From Samsonia erythrinae (GTDB lineage: Bacteria; Pseudomonadota; Gammaproteobacteria; Enterobacterales; Enterobacteriaceae): DNA of 64,000 bases. How positions within the stretch are numbered: position 1 is the stretch's first letter; each line of letters begins with the position of its first letter. The stretch is from NCBI RefSeq assembly GCF_004342665.1, contig NZ_SMBY01000002.1, positions 397,893 through 461,892 of the forward strand, read 5' to 3'. Positions 44,555-53,426 of this stretch are shown here, in pieces. The notes beneath the pieces were generated by a model. It was not told where the DNA came from. It did not search any database and was given only the letters and a program-made list of their open reading frames with translations. The position numbers and the translations under genes are program-made.

Positions 44555-44744
44555 GGCGTGTACTCCGCAGCGGCAGACGGCCAGCAAACGACAGCACATA
44601 GTCACGCGCCAGCAGACGGCGGGCGCTGATTTCATCCGGGGCGATAACGGTTTCACGGTGCGGTAAGGCGCGTAATTCGGCGCGACGCACGGCCAGAAAC
44701 AAGAAGGTAAATTGCGGGTGTGACGGGATAGGGGGCGTAGCCAT
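44547..44744 (-). CDS. Icd/Kil-like host cell-division inhibitor
   Basis: 65 aa. FLFLAVRRAELRALPHRETV then ARRLLARDYVLSFAGRLPL matches the Icd-like proteins of P4-type satellites and P1, which block division when overproduced. Its location between the immunity RNA region and alpha corresponds to P4 kil. Confidence 0.7.
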   Translation of the reverse strand: MATPPIPSHPQFTFLFLAVRRAELRALPHRETVIAPDEISARRLLARDYVLSFAGRLPLRSTRHV

Positions 44745-44780
44745 GTGGCAATCTCCGTTGAGTAGCTAAAACTGCTACCA

Positions 44781-45000
44781 CCGGAGTTCCTACACTCATG
44801 GGTGGTAGCCCAGACGGGGGTAGGAATACCGGCCTCAACGAACACCGGCCAGCCCGAAGGCTGCCCCGCCTGAGCCACCATAATTTGGATGCAATGACGG
44901 CGTAAAACATGCCGCATTTTATGCAGGTGTGCTAAGGCTGCGACGTAAAAAAAGACGCATGGCGCGTCTGGTGTCGCCGTTGAGTAACTCGGGTTCCTAC
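44781..45000 (-). ncRNA. P4-type immunity (CI RNA) leader region with seqA/seqB/seqC-like elements
   Basis: In the minus-strand transcript GTAGGAACCCG (45000-44990) and GTAGGAACTCCGG (44793-44781) flank CCGGTATTCCTAC (44832-44820), which is complementary to both (11 of 13 pairs with the latter). P4 immunity works by a short CI RNA whose seqB pairs with seqA and seqC in the leader to force early termination. The order and sense here agree. The overlapping open frame (FFYVAALAHLHKMRHVLRRH, IQIMVAQAGQPSGWP) is what databases call ash protein and may not be a real protein. Confidence 0.65.
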
Positions 45001-45099
45001 GCCCGACTGCCGATTTTGCGACAGCGACGAAACTATAACGCCAAAAAGCCCCGGCAGGCAAGCCGGGGAAACGGATAAATTGCGCAGTCATGAATAGCC

Positions 45100-45324
45100 T
45101 CAGCAGTTAGTCAGCGCATCACCGGCACGGGATGCGCAGTAACGCCGGGGTGAATCAGAAGCGGCGGGCGTCGGTGCAACGCTCAGCAGCAACGCGCCGA
45201 AACGCTGTTCACGGGCGGCAACGGTGGCCGGGTTACGGATGGCGGGAAACAGTTGATCGCACAGGTTAAGGGCTTCCCGTTCATCGAGTGTGACCGACTG
45301 CCCGGCGATAGTTAAGGTGATCAT
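45100..45324 (-). CDS. small satellite protein downstream of alpA
   Basis: 74 aa, MITLTIAGQSVTLDEREALN then LCDQLFPAIRNPATVAAREQ; no motif I recognise. Its ATG overlaps the alpA stop (4 bases), so it is coupled to the AlpA-type regulator. Ends 9 bases before the 45091 frame of the immunity region. Confidence 0.5.
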   Translation of the reverse strand: MITLTIAGQSVTLDEREALNLCDQLFPAIRNPATVAAREQRFGALLLSVAPTPAASDSPRRYCASRAGDALTNC

Positions 45325-45581
45325 GCGTGGTTCTCCTGTTGACGGGCGGCGATACGTTCGGCCACCCAGTGATGAATTTCGGACTCAACCCACGCGACAC
45401 TTTTCCCACCCAGCGAAACGTTGGCGGGAAAGGCTTTGCGGCTGCTCAGCTCGTACAGCGTCGAGCGGGAAATGCCGGTGACGTGCAGCACTTCCGGCAG
45501 GCGCATTAAGCGCTCTCTGGCCGGATGCTGTGGCATCGGAGGCATAGCAGGAATGGGGGCTGGGGGTGTGGCTGACAACAT
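45321..45581 (-). CDS. AlpA/Vis-type excisionase and regulator
   Basis: 86 aa. After a proline-rich start, RLMRLPEVLHVTGISRSTLY and VAWVESEIHHWVAERI are the AlpA family helix-turn-helix. P4 Vis represses the left promoter, activates late genes and acts as excisionase. Position between the immunity region and sid corresponds to P4 vis. An internal start near residue 25 is possible. Confidence 0.8.
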   Translation of the reverse strand: MLSATPPAPIPAMPPMPQHPARERLMRLPEVLHVTGISRSTLYELSSRKAFPANVSLGGKSVAWVESEIHHWVAERIAARQQENHA

Positions 45582-45780
45582 GTGACGCTACCTCGTTAAT
45601 GTCCGCCCGACTCTGGCCGGATGGCGCTGGATTGCTCTGGTAGCTCGCTATTATGTGAATATTTTCAGGGCTGGCAACAAGGGGCTGTTGTGTGATGAAT
45701 GAACAAAGTAAAGGCGGAAAGTTATGTTAATTCTGATAGTTATCGGTAGTTACTGAATATAGCTGAGTTGAAGAAAGTAC

Positions 45781-45975
45781 ATTGTTCACCCCTATTAATC
45801 CTTCCTATATTGATAGCAAAAAACATGGAAAAAACCGCTCGCCAGAAAAAAACTCAAAAAACCGGGTGAACAGTGTGAACACTCGGTGAAGAGTTTTTTA
45901 TCAACTGTTAACCTCTTTATTTATTGATTTATCTATTCTTTTTTCTCAGGTGAAGAGTAGTGAATAGTTTTATAA
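45781..45975. other. second iteron cluster, putative crr of the satellite
   Basis: Alpha-type decamers: inverse GGTGAACAAT (45781-45790), GGTGAACAGT (45865-45874), TGTGAACACT and GGTGAAGAGT close behind, another GGTGAAGAGT at 45949 and AGTGAATAGT after it, on AT-rich DNA. This is the gene-free region 45582-46110 that must also hold the divergent vis and sid promoters. Confidence 0.55.
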
Positions 45976-46110
45976 AAGAGTGGGTTTTAAATCGGGCAAA
46001 CCGCCTAAGGGGGAGATTGTTTTGTGTGGTCGATGGCAGGACAGGCTCAGATAGCGGGGGTTGTGTAGTGAATTGCACAATAGCCATCAGACACTAACCC
46101 TAGCGGAGAA

Positions 46111-46848
46111 ATGACCATGACCAAAACCGTAGCCTCATTGCTGAATGAACGTATCGAAAAACAACGTAACTACTACAACAACGCTAAAGCGCAATACCAG
46201 AAAGACAGCGATGCGTTACAGAATGTGATTAACGCGATTGAAAATGCCCAGAAGCAGCAGCGCGCGGAGCAGGAAAAGAGCCAGTTACTGGAAAACGACT
46301 GGCGGCAGCGCTTTCGTGATGCAGGCGGCCAGATGTCAGACGATTTGAAGTCGCTCCATTTGCAACAGGTATCACACAAAGAGCTGGCGAAAGAGTATGA
46401 CGGTCTGGTGGCCGCGTTGGAGCTGGATAAAGGACAGGCAGAACTGGTTGCCGCCCAAAGCGGGCTGAATTATCAAAATGCTCACCGTTCCCTGATACGC
46501 AGTTACGCTGCTTATGAGCTGGAAATGGCGATGAGAACGGCAGAGCCGCTTATCAGGGGTATGGCCTTACGGCTTCATGCACTTTCCCTGAAATCGCATG
46601 ATGAACAGATCTATCACCATGTGAACTTTACAGCAAGCGACAATCAGGTAGTGCTACAGGAGGTGACTCAGCAACTTGAAAGCCGGATGGAGAGCTACCT
46701 CTTTGACATGAAAAAGGAAGCGCTGTTAGAGGAAATTGGCCTCTACAGCCAATCCATTAAGAATGTGGATCAGAAATTATTGACCAGCCCAATAACAAGA
46801 ATGAAAAAAGCAGAGGCACTGCGTAAACAGCGGGAGAACGCAAAATGA
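46111..46848 (+). CDS. sid: capsid size determination protein Sid
   Basis: 245 aa (P4 Sid 244). ENDWRQRFRDAGGQMSDDLK then HLQQVSHKELAKEYDGLVAA parallels DDWRTAFRAAGGVLSDELK and following residues of P4 Sid. Mostly helical and charged, as expected for the external scaffold that forces the helper's capsid protein into small T=4 shells which fit only the satellite genome. First gene of the late operon; GCGGAGAA precedes the ATG. Confidence 0.85.
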   Translation: MTMTKTVASLLNERIEKQRNYYNNAKAQYQKDSDALQNVINAIENAQKQQRAEQEKSQLLENDWRQRFRDAGGQMSDDLKSLHLQQVSHKELAKEYDGLVAALELDKGQAELVAAQSGLNYQNAHRSLIRSYAAYELEMAMRTAEPLIRGMALRLHALSLKSHDEQIYHHVNFTASDNQVVLQEVTQQLESRMESYLFDMKKEALLEEIGLYSQSIKNVDQKLLTSPITRMKKAEALRKQRENAK

Positions 46849-47093
46849 TGTCCTGCCCGTTCTGTGGCCATGCAGCGCATACCCGCACCAGTCGCCCGTT
46901 ATCGGAGAACGTCAAACAGCGTTATCACCAGTGTCGGAATATTGAATGTTCAGCAACCTTTCGGACACTGGAATCGATAGAGGAAATTATTCAGCCGTCG
47001 AATAGACGAGATCTGCCGGTGCCGGATATTCCGCTATCACCGGCTATGCAGAAAAAATATAAGGATTACCCAACCGCAACTCAACGGAATTAA
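46845..47093 (+). CDS. Ogr/Delta late activator, single-domain
   Basis: 82 aa. MMSCPFCGHAAHTRTSRPLS and YHQCRNIECSATFRTLES give the full Ogr zinc finger (C-x2-C, C-x4-C). P4 Delta has two such domains in 166 aa; here only one, as in P2 Ogr. Its start overlaps the sid stop by 4 bases. No psu follows; a terminator and cos come next. Confidence 0.85.
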   Translation: MMSCPFCGHAAHTRTSRPLSENVKQRYHQCRNIECSATFRTLESIEEIIQPSNRRDLPVPDIPLSPAMQKKYKDYPTATQRN

Positions 47094-47135
47094 TTAGCCA
47101 GATTATAATTTCATTGTCGTTAATATCAGAACGTC

Positions 47136-47159
47136 GCCCGCCATTGCGCGGGCTTTTTT
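47136..47159 (+). terminator. terminator of the sid-delta operon
   Basis: Stem GCCCGC / GCGGGC with a 6-base loop followed by six T, 43 bases after the delta stop. Confidence 0.8.
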
Positions 47160-47319
47160 GCGAGCTTTTTTCTCTGGCTAGCGATTTTTTGACCGTGCAT
47201 GCATACGGTGCATGGATTTTCATGCAATACTTACCCCCGAATCTGACCTACAGTGCCAGTATTGGCGCGGCCTGAACGCTTCCATGCAACTGCATGAAAT
47301 GCGCTGCATAAAGCGGGCA

Positions 47320-47338
47320 GGCGTGGCGGGGATAGCAT
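47320..47338. other. P2/P4-type cos site
   Basis: GGCGTGGCGGGGATAGCAT differs at 3 of 19 positions from the P2/P4 cohesive end GGCGAGGCGGGGAAAGCAC, and the following TTGCGCGC also resembles the P2 flank. It lies in the gene-free gap 47160-47460, between the late operon and the cargo gene, as in P4. Several GCATG/ATGCA motifs at 47200-47310 may be terminase-binding repeats. Confidence 0.75.
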
Positions 47339-47460
47339 TGCGCGCGGGCTAGTTAAAATGTAGTGTCACACGGATAAATTGATTTGAAGGTCGCACTGGC
47401 TTATGTATGCATATATATTGCTAACTTTGCCAGTAATGGGAAGAGAAAAAAGGGTTAATT

Positions 47461-50202
47461 ATGTCAAGACCATTACCGTTAAATAAAGATTTAATTGTTT
47501 GTGTACCTAAAAGCTATTCAACTTCAGAAAAAGGAAAGTTTTTTGAGAACTTTTGCGCCGATATACTTCGTCGCCAATCATTCAGAATAGATGGCATGGA
47601 AGTTAGGATGTCTGGCATGGAGGTTGATATTCAGGCCACTCATACGCCATCAAATGAAAAATTATATGTTGAATGTAAATTTATGCAGCAAAGAATAGAC
47701 TCTTCTATAGTCGATTTAGCATTTGCACAATCATTTAGACTTAAAGTCAAGAAAATAGCACTGTTTTCAATTTCTGATCTTGGTAAAGATGCACAATCAA
47801 CCCTTGAAAATTATAGACTTGATGAACGTACTGATTATTCGTTCTTTGATAAGAAAGAAATTCTATTATCGATACTGGCGACAGGTAAAGTTACTGATAT
47901 TCCAGAGAGTAAAATTTCTGCTAAATATACAAATGCCACTTTACTTGTTCATCCGGAAATTGAAATGACATGGTTGCTTCAAGAGACCGAAAATGGTAGT
48001 TCGATAAAGCTAGTGCCTTTCATAATGAATAATGATGTTAACAAACCAACGGTATCAAGAATTAGTGAGATCGTAAAAGAACAAGGTTTATTTGAAGGGC
48101 TAGAGATAACTGATTTCTTTGTTTTTTCAGAGCCAGAAAACAAAATATCCAATATAAATCCATCCGAGAATTATGAAAAGGAAATTGTTAGCGAAATTAT
48201 TTTGGCTGATGACCTTATGGATTATAAACCGTGTCAGCCTAAGGATTTTGTTGGGCGTGATGTTATTCAAAAAGAAATATGGGATTATCTCGAAAGTGTC
48301 AGAGGGTTAAATTCTCAAAGTCGAGTGATATCATTGATTGGTGGTTCAGGTAATGGTAAGTCTTCATTAATAGCAAGGTTATCATCACGCTTTAAGAATC
48401 AAAAGTGGAAGAATAAATTCTTTTTGTCATCTGTAGATGTTCGATCTGCTCGAGGTGGACGCTTTGTTTCAGAAGCCGTTGTTAAGGCATTTACTACAGC
48501 TATAAATGATAAGTTTATAGATTATAAAGATCCATTTGTTATAGAGAATATATCAGATATTACAAGCTCTACAAGTTTTAAGGAATGTCTTGATTATTTA
48601 GTCAATAATGAAAAAGTATTAACTATATTTTTTGACCAGTTTGAAGAAGTTTTTATGAAGGAGGAATTATTTGGATTGTTCAAAGCCTTTGAAAGGTTTG
48701 CGCTAGATGTTTCCGCTTTAAAAAGTAATGTTGTAGTTGGCTTCTCATGGAGAACGGGAATTACATTGGGTGATGAGAATCCAGCTTATTCTATGTGGAA
48801 TAAGCTTAAAGACTATCGTGTTGAAAAAAAACTAGAACCATTTGATCATAAAGATTCATCAAAACTTATCAGCAGCTTTGAGCTAAATTCTAGTTCAAAA
48901 TTAAAAAAGCCACTTCGTACCCGTTTGATACAACAGGCCCAAGGTTACCCTTGGTTATTAAAAAAATTATGTATACATGTATTTAATAAGTTGAAAAGTG
49001 GTGTATCTCAGGATCAAATGTTAGTTAGTCAGATGCAAATATCAAATCTTTTTGATGAAGATCTTGAACGACCTGATAAGCAAAAGGCTTGCTTGAAGTT
49101 TGTTGCTAAAAACTCTCCGGTTAGTCAGTATGAGACAACTAAAGAATTTGGTGGTGATACCGTGCTGGAACTTATTTCTGATAGAATGATAATTAAGACA
49201 GGTGAAAAATTATCTGTATATTGGGATGTATTCAGAGATTATTTAAAAGGAAATGATTTGCCCTCTATACCTTGGTCGTATATGCCTTTGACATCACCTA
49301 AAATGGTCTCGCTAATACTTAATGCTTTGAGTAATGGGAATGCTGTTAACGTTGAAAAATTACAAGTGTTATTGAGTTACAGTAAAGGGACTTTAAAAAA
49401 TATAATTATGGATTTACAGTATTTTGTTTTAGTTGAAAAGAGTTCTTCTGGTGATATTATTTCTCGACGAAACATAAAAAATGTCCCTGAGTTTCTGAGG
49501 GAGCATTTTATAAGTCACAGTGTTTACTTGAATATGCTAGAATATGTGACTGATGTTGAATTAAAACGAGTTAGTTTAGGTCAATATGAAGGTATAATAA
49601 AGAAATTGTATACTAATAAAGATGGTAGTTATCCAAAAGGATACAGTTCACGTTTTCTTTCATGGTTACAATATGTCGGACTCGTTTCAGTGATAGGTAA
49701 TAATATTGTTATATATGATGGAGAGGTGGCTTCACCTGCATTCGGAGCTATTGATCTCAATAAACGCGGTGCTCGTAATAGAAGAGGTTCTCTTTTCCTT
49801 GCAGCAACAACTCCTGAGAAAACCCTCGAAGTTGCGAGATATTTACAAAAAAATAAATCAATGGACTACGAATATATCAAGCATAATAAATATAGAAATG
49901 CGACACAAGATTTAGTTGCATTGAGTTTTTGTTCTCGCCAAGATGAACGGATTGTAATTAACCAAAAAATTAATATTTTATTAGAAAATAGTCAGCTTGA
50001 AAGAATTATCGCTAGGTTAGTATCTGATTCACCTGCAATTAAGATATTAAATGTCTATATTAATAAATTCGGTGAAAATGATAAAAAAATGATGGGCGAT
50101 TCTTTAGCTAGGGAGCTAGAAAAATCATGGACACCAGCGTCTACTACAAGATATATATATGCTTTAATGAGGTATCGTAACTTTTCTCTAAATACCTTAT
50201 GA
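47461..50202 (+). CDS. PD-(D/E)xK nuclease - STAND NTPase fusion, candidate anti-phage gene
   Basis: 913 aa, AT-rich, unlike flanking satellite genes. Residues 24-75: GKFFENFCADIL with E29, then D56 in MEVDIQA and E71-C-K73 in LYVECKF, an Mrr-type restriction-endonuclease core. Residues 275-400: KDFVGRDVIQKEIWDYL lead-in, Walker A GGSGNGKSS (K300) and Walker B FFDQFEEVF (D392), the DQFEE form of STAND/AAA_16 ATPases. The remaining 500 residues look helical and winged-helix-like, without TPR repeats I can see, and would be the sensor. It occupies the cos-int interval, the known defence cargo slot of P4 satellites. Function inferred from architecture and place. Confidence 0.75.
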   Translation: MSRPLPLNKDLIVCVPKSYSTSEKGKFFENFCADILRRQSFRIDGMEVRMSGMEVDIQATHTPSNEKLYVECKFMQQRIDSSIVDLAFAQSFRLKVKKIALFSISDLGKDAQSTLENYRLDERTDYSFFDKKEILLSILATGKVTDIPESKISAKYTNATLLVHPEIEMTWLLQETENGSSIKLVPFIMNNDVNKPTVSRISEIVKEQGLFEGLEITDFFVFSEPENKISNINPSENYEKEIVSEIILADDLMDYKPCQPKDFVGRDVIQKEIWDYLESVRGLNSQSRVISLIGGSGNGKSSLIARLSSRFKNQKWKNKFFLSSVDVRSARGGRFVSEAVVKAFTTAINDKFIDYKDPFVIENISDITSSTSFKECLDYLVNNEKVLTIFFDQFEEVFMKEELFGLFKAFERFALDVSALKSNVVVGFSWRTGITLGDENPAYSMWNKLKDYRVEKKLEPFDHKDSSKLISSFELNSSSKLKKPLRTRLIQQAQGYPWLLKKLCIHVFNKLKSGVSQDQMLVSQMQISNLFDEDLERPDKQKACLKFVAKNSPVSQYETTKEFGGDTVLELISDRMIIKTGEKLSVYWDVFRDYLKGNDLPSIPWSYMPLTSPKMVSLILNALSNGNAVNVEKLQVLLSYSKGTLKNIIMDLQYFVLVEKSSSGDIISRRNIKNVPEFLREHFISHSVYLNMLEYVTDVELKRVSLGQYEGIIKKLYTNKDGSYPKGYSSRFLSWLQYVGLVSVIGNNIVIYDGEVASPAFGAIDLNKRGARNRRGSLFLAATTPEKTLEVARYLQKNKSMDYEYIKHNKYRNATQDLVALSFCSRQDERIVINQKINILLENSQLERIIARLVSDSPAIKILNVYINKFGENDKKMMGDSLARELEKSWTPASTTRYIYALMRYRNFSLNTL

Positions 50203-50220
50203 ATGAGTAGGGCGTAAGCC

Positions 50221-51408
50221 CTACCTCGTTACTTTCATTCCCCACCACGTCATTAGTTCAATTCTCTGTGGGATATAAGTCGAACGATTATATGCTCTCC
50301 GAACTTCATTCTTATCACAATGCGCTAACGCCGCTTCAATCACATCGGGATTAAAACCGGCTTCATTCATTGCGGTACTGGCTATCGAGCGTAAACCATG
50401 TGCGACCAGTTTGCCACCGTAGCCTATGCGTTTTAATGCGGCGTTTGCGGTCTGGCTGTTCATGGGTTTTTTAGGATCGTTGCGGCTAGGAAATACGTGT
50501 TCGCGGTTGCCGCTGATAGGGCGCATGATGTCGAGCAGTTCCAGCGCCTGATCGGAGAGTGGAACGATATGATCACGCTTGGCTTTCATGCGTTCAGCCG
50601 GAATGCTCCACGTTCTTTTCTCTGTATCGATCTCTGCCCATGCCGTTGCGGAGGCTTCAGCCGGGCGAATCAGCGTCAGTAGCTGCCATTCTAATAAGCA
50701 ACGGGTTGGGATGGACAGGTTAGACATGGCAATGGTACGCATTAGCTTAGGGAGTTCTTCTGGCCGGATAGTCGGCATGTGCTGCTTTTTAGGACGTTCA
50801 AACGCCATACCAATACCAGAGGCGGGGTTAGCGTCAATCAGCCCCGTATTGACCGCGTAAACCATGATTTCGTTAATACGCTGCACTAACCGCCTGACGG
50901 TTTCCAGTGCACCACGGGCTTTAATCGGTTCTAGCGCCTGTATCAGCGTGCGGGCTTTGATTTCCTGTACCGGGATATTCTCAATCGCCGGGAGTACATC
51001 TTTTTCCAGCGATCGCCAAATGTCTTTGGCGTGATCCGCGCTGACTTTGGTCTGCTTCAACGTGAACCAATTACGCGCCACATTGATGAAGATGCTTTCT
51101 ACCGCGATTTGCGCTTCTTCCTCTTCTTTCGCCACTTTTTGTTGTGGATCTATGCCTTTTGCCAGCAGGGCTAAATGTTCTGCCCGTAGCTGTCTTGCGT
51201 CGGCCAATGATAAGGCCGGGTAGCTGCCAAAGGAGAGTGTCGTGCGTTTCTTGGTATCAGGGCGTAGATAGCGAAACCGCCATAATTTTTTCCCTGACGG
51301 TTTGATCAGTAGAAAGAGTCCATCACCATCATGCAGGCTTAACTCTTTATCAGGCGTTCGTGCTTTGCTGACTTCGGTGTGTGTCAAAGGGCGCGCAATT
51401 CTTGGCAT
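50221..51408 (-). CDS. int: P4-type tyrosine integrase targeting ssrA
   Basis: 395 aa. DUF4102 arm-binding start SLHDGDGLFLLIKPSGKKLW, core-binding domain, and catalytic residues R in LLTLIRPAEAS, HGLRSIAST, and AHCDKNEVRRAYNRSTY with the nucleophilic tyrosine. Ends 19 bases from the cargo gene stop (convergent). Situated next to the ssrA terminator, so the element uses the tmRNA locus. Confidence 0.92.
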   Translation of the reverse strand: MPRIARPLTHTEVSKARTPDKELSLHDGDGLFLLIKPSGKKLWRFRYLRPDTKKRTTLSFGSYPALSLADARQLRAEHLALLAKGIDPQQKVAKEEEEAQIAVESIFINVARNWFTLKQTKVSADHAKDIWRSLEKDVLPAIENIPVQEIKARTLIQALEPIKARGALETVRRLVQRINEIMVYAVNTGLIDANPASGIGMAFERPKKQHMPTIRPEELPKLMRTIAMSNLSIPTRCLLEWQLLTLIRPAEASATAWAEIDTEKRTWSIPAERMKAKRDHIVPLSDQALELLDIMRPISGNREHVFPSRNDPKKPMNSQTANAALKRIGYGGKLVAHGLRSIASTAMNEAGFNPDVIEAALAHCDKNEVRRAYNRSTYIPQRIELMTWWGMKVTR

Positions 51409-51425
51409 GGCGGGGTCATCCGTGT

Positions 51426-51477
51426 TTTAGGCCTACGTTTTTAGGCCTATATGATACCGTGGGCCTAAACGTAGGCC
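51426..51477. promoter_or_regulatory. inverted repeat operator upstream of int
   Basis: GGCCTACGTTTTTAGGCC at 51430-51447 faces GGCCTAAACGTAGGCC at 51462-51477, with TTTAGGCC units repeated. It covers the int promoter and is probably bound by Int or Vis, as in P4 autoregulation. Confidence 0.55.
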
Positions 51478-51520
51478 AATAATCTCTGGATTCAGGCGAA
51501 TATCGTCGGACAATGACGGA

Positions 51521-51559
51521 CACAAAAAAGCCCGCAGGGCTTGCGCTATGCGGGCTTTT
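51521..51559 (-). terminator. ssrA: ssrA terminator, also right attachment core
   Basis: Minus strand: AAAAGCCCGC ... GCGGGCTTTTTTGTG, a classic terminator 40 bases after the tmRNA 3' end. Its distal 15 bases recur at 39159-39173 and are taken as the attachment core. Confidence 0.7.
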
Positions 51560-51601
51560 CGTACTTCATCGGACTTATCTGGTAATACCCGATGTCTAAA
51601 T

Positions 51602-51965
51602 TGGTGGAGCTGGGGGGATTTGAACCCCCGTCCGGAATTACTCTACCGTCGGCACTACATGCTTAGTCTAGTCTTTACATTCGCTTATTAGCTGCGGACA
51701 GACACGCCACTAACAAACTAGCCTGATTAGATTTAACGCTTCAACCCCAGGCAGGGCATCCACGCGATCTCTTTTAGGTTTGACCTCTCTTGATCCCCGT
51801 CCTAAGAGCGGAGGCTAGGGAGAGAGGGCTCTAAGCAGGTTATTAAGCTGCTAAAGCGTAGTTTTCGTCGTTTGCGACTATTTTTTTGCGGCTTTTTACG
51901 AGGCCAACCGCCCCTCGGCATGCACCTTGGGCTTTGCAAATCCCGTCGAATCCAGAATCAGCCCC
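51602..51965 (-). ncRNA. ssrA: transfer-messenger RNA
   Basis: 364 nt. 5' end GGGGCTGATTCTGGATTCGA at 51965 and 3' end CCCCCCAGCTCCACCA at 51602 form the tRNA-like part. The tag frame at 51875-51843 encodes ANDENYALAA followed by TAA. Rescues stalled ribosomes together with SmpB, encoded just upstream. Its 3' flank is the integration site of the satellite. Confidence 0.97.
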
Positions 51966-52015
51966 CAAGAAACTGTCGCCAGTATATCAGAACTTACCGT
52001 TGTTAAGCCAGTGGC

Positions 52016-52498
52016 TTAGCGATTGGCGTTCTTCATGATACGGGCTTTGTCTAACTTCCATTCACGTTCTTTGATGTCATCACGCTTGTCATGATCTTTT
52101 TTCCCTTTCGCCACGCCGATTTTGACTTTGCTCCAGGCATTTTTCCAATACATAGACAGCGCGACGACCGTGTAGCCTTCACGGCTGACGCGACCAAACA
52201 GCGAATCCAGTTCGCGTTTGTTAAGCAGCAATTTGCGCGTGCGTGTGGGATCGCACACCACGTGTGATGAGGCTACATTCAGCGGCGTAATGGTCGCGCC
52301 GAACAGGTAAGCCTCACCGTTCATGAAGGTGACATAGCTGTCGCTGAGGTTAGCTTTGCCTGCGCGCAGTGATTTAACTTCCCATCCTTGCAGCGCAAGT
52401 CCAGCCTCAAATTCTTCCTCAATGAAGTATTCGTGACGGGCGCGTTTGTTTTGCGCAATGGTGGCGGAACCGGGTTTGTGTGCTTTTTTCTTTGTCAT
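52016..52498 (-). CDS. smpB: SsrA-binding protein SmpB
   Basis: 160 aa. [39 protein letters not shown] and the basic tail [20 protein letters not shown], which enters the ribosomal A site, are all present. 50 bp upstream of ssrA in the same direction, conserved arrangement. Confidence 0.97.
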   Translation of the reverse strand: MTKKKAHKPGSATIAQNKRARHEYFIEEEFEAGLALQGWEVKSLRAGKANLSDSYVTFMNGEAYLFGATITPLNVASSHVVCDPTRTRKLLLNKRELDSLFGRVSREGYTVVALSMYWKNAWSKVKIGVAKGKKDHDKRDDIKEREWKLDKARIMKNANR

Positions 52499-52653
52499 AA
52501 TGCCGTCATTATACTGGATGTCATTGGGAATGAAATCCCCGCCGTGCGTCCGTGTCGTGGTTAATGATATCGTGCGATTAGCGTCGCAGAATTTTTGCCT
52601 GTCGGGTTATCAGTGCTATCATTTTGCGCGTTTTATGAATCACGGAAAAGAGT

Positions 52654-53100
52654 ATGCCAAAGATAAGTCGTTCCGCGCTGGTGCCGTTCAGTGCTGAACA
52701 GATGTACAAGCTGGTCAATGATGTCGCTGCCTACCCTGCGTTTTTGCCGGGCTGTACCGGGAGCCGCGTGCTCGCCTCTTCAGAAGAGGAGATGACCGCC
52801 GCTGTCGACGTCTCCAAGGCCGGCATCAGCAAGACATTTACCACGCGCAATACGCTGACCCACAATCAGAATATCAATATGCAACTGGTCGATGGCCCCT
52901 TTCGTCAGTTGGGCGGTGACTGGCATTTTACGCCGCTGAGCGCCGACGCCTGCAAAGTCGAGCTGCATCTGGAATTTGAATTCACCAATGCCTTGATTGA
53001 ACTCGCTTTTGGAAAAGTATTCAAGGAGTTGGCGGGGAGTATGGTGCAAGCTTTCACACAGCGAGCCAAAGAGGTCTACAGTGTCAGCAATGCAGGTTGA
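52654..53100 (+). CDS. ratA: type II toxin-like RatA / coenzyme Q-binding START protein
   Basis: 148 aa, ATG 52654. START/polyketide-cyclase fold: [23 protein letters not shown] and [19 protein letters not shown]. In E. coli described as blocking 70S assembly, while homologues (Coq10) bind ubiquinone. Divergent from smpB. Overlaps ratB by 20 bases. Confidence 0.9.
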   Translation: MPKISRSALVPFSAEQMYKLVNDVAAYPAFLPGCTGSRVLASSEEEMTAAVDVSKAGISKTFTTRNTLTHNQNINMQLVDGPFRQLGGDWHFTPLSADACKVELHLEFEFTNALIELAFGKVFKELAGSMVQAFTQRAKEVYSVSNAG

Positions 53101-53371
53101 CGTAGTCTATGCGTTGCCGGAACGCCAGTATCTGCGCACGGTGACGCTGGAGGAGGGCAGTACGGTAGAGCAGGCTATCGTCGCATCGGGCCTGTTGGAA
53201 CTGCGTCACGATATCAATTTGCAGGTGAATAAAGTCGGCATTTACAGCCGTGCGGCGAAGCTGACCGATGTTGTACAGGAGGGGGATCGCGTGGAAATTT
53301 ACCGTCCGCTGATTGCCGATCCGAAAGAATTACGCCGCCAACGGGCTGAGCGTTCTAAACACAAAGCCTGA
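53081..53371 (+). CDS. ratB: RnfH family protein RatB
   Basis: 96 aa from GTG 53081 (GAGG six bases upstream), the same length as E. coli RatB; ATG 53090 is the alternative. Ubiquitin-like fold with [20 protein letters not shown] and [20 protein letters not shown]. Partner of ratA in a conserved two-gene unit; its antitoxin status is doubtful. Confidence 0.9.
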   Translation: MSAMQVDVVYALPERQYLRTVTLEEGSTVEQAIVASGLLELRHDINLQVNKVGIYSRAAKLTDVVQEGDRVEIYRPLIADPKELRRQRAERSKHKA

Positions 53372-53426
53372 GCCAGACCGTTAAACCACTCACTCATTCT
53401 CCTGACGTGTTCCGACCGAAAACGAA

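Noticed and set aside
44342..45091. Continuous 249-codon ash-type frame across the immunity region
   Set aside because: The frame covers the complementary RNA elements and runs into a separate small gene; a single protein of this length is unlikely.
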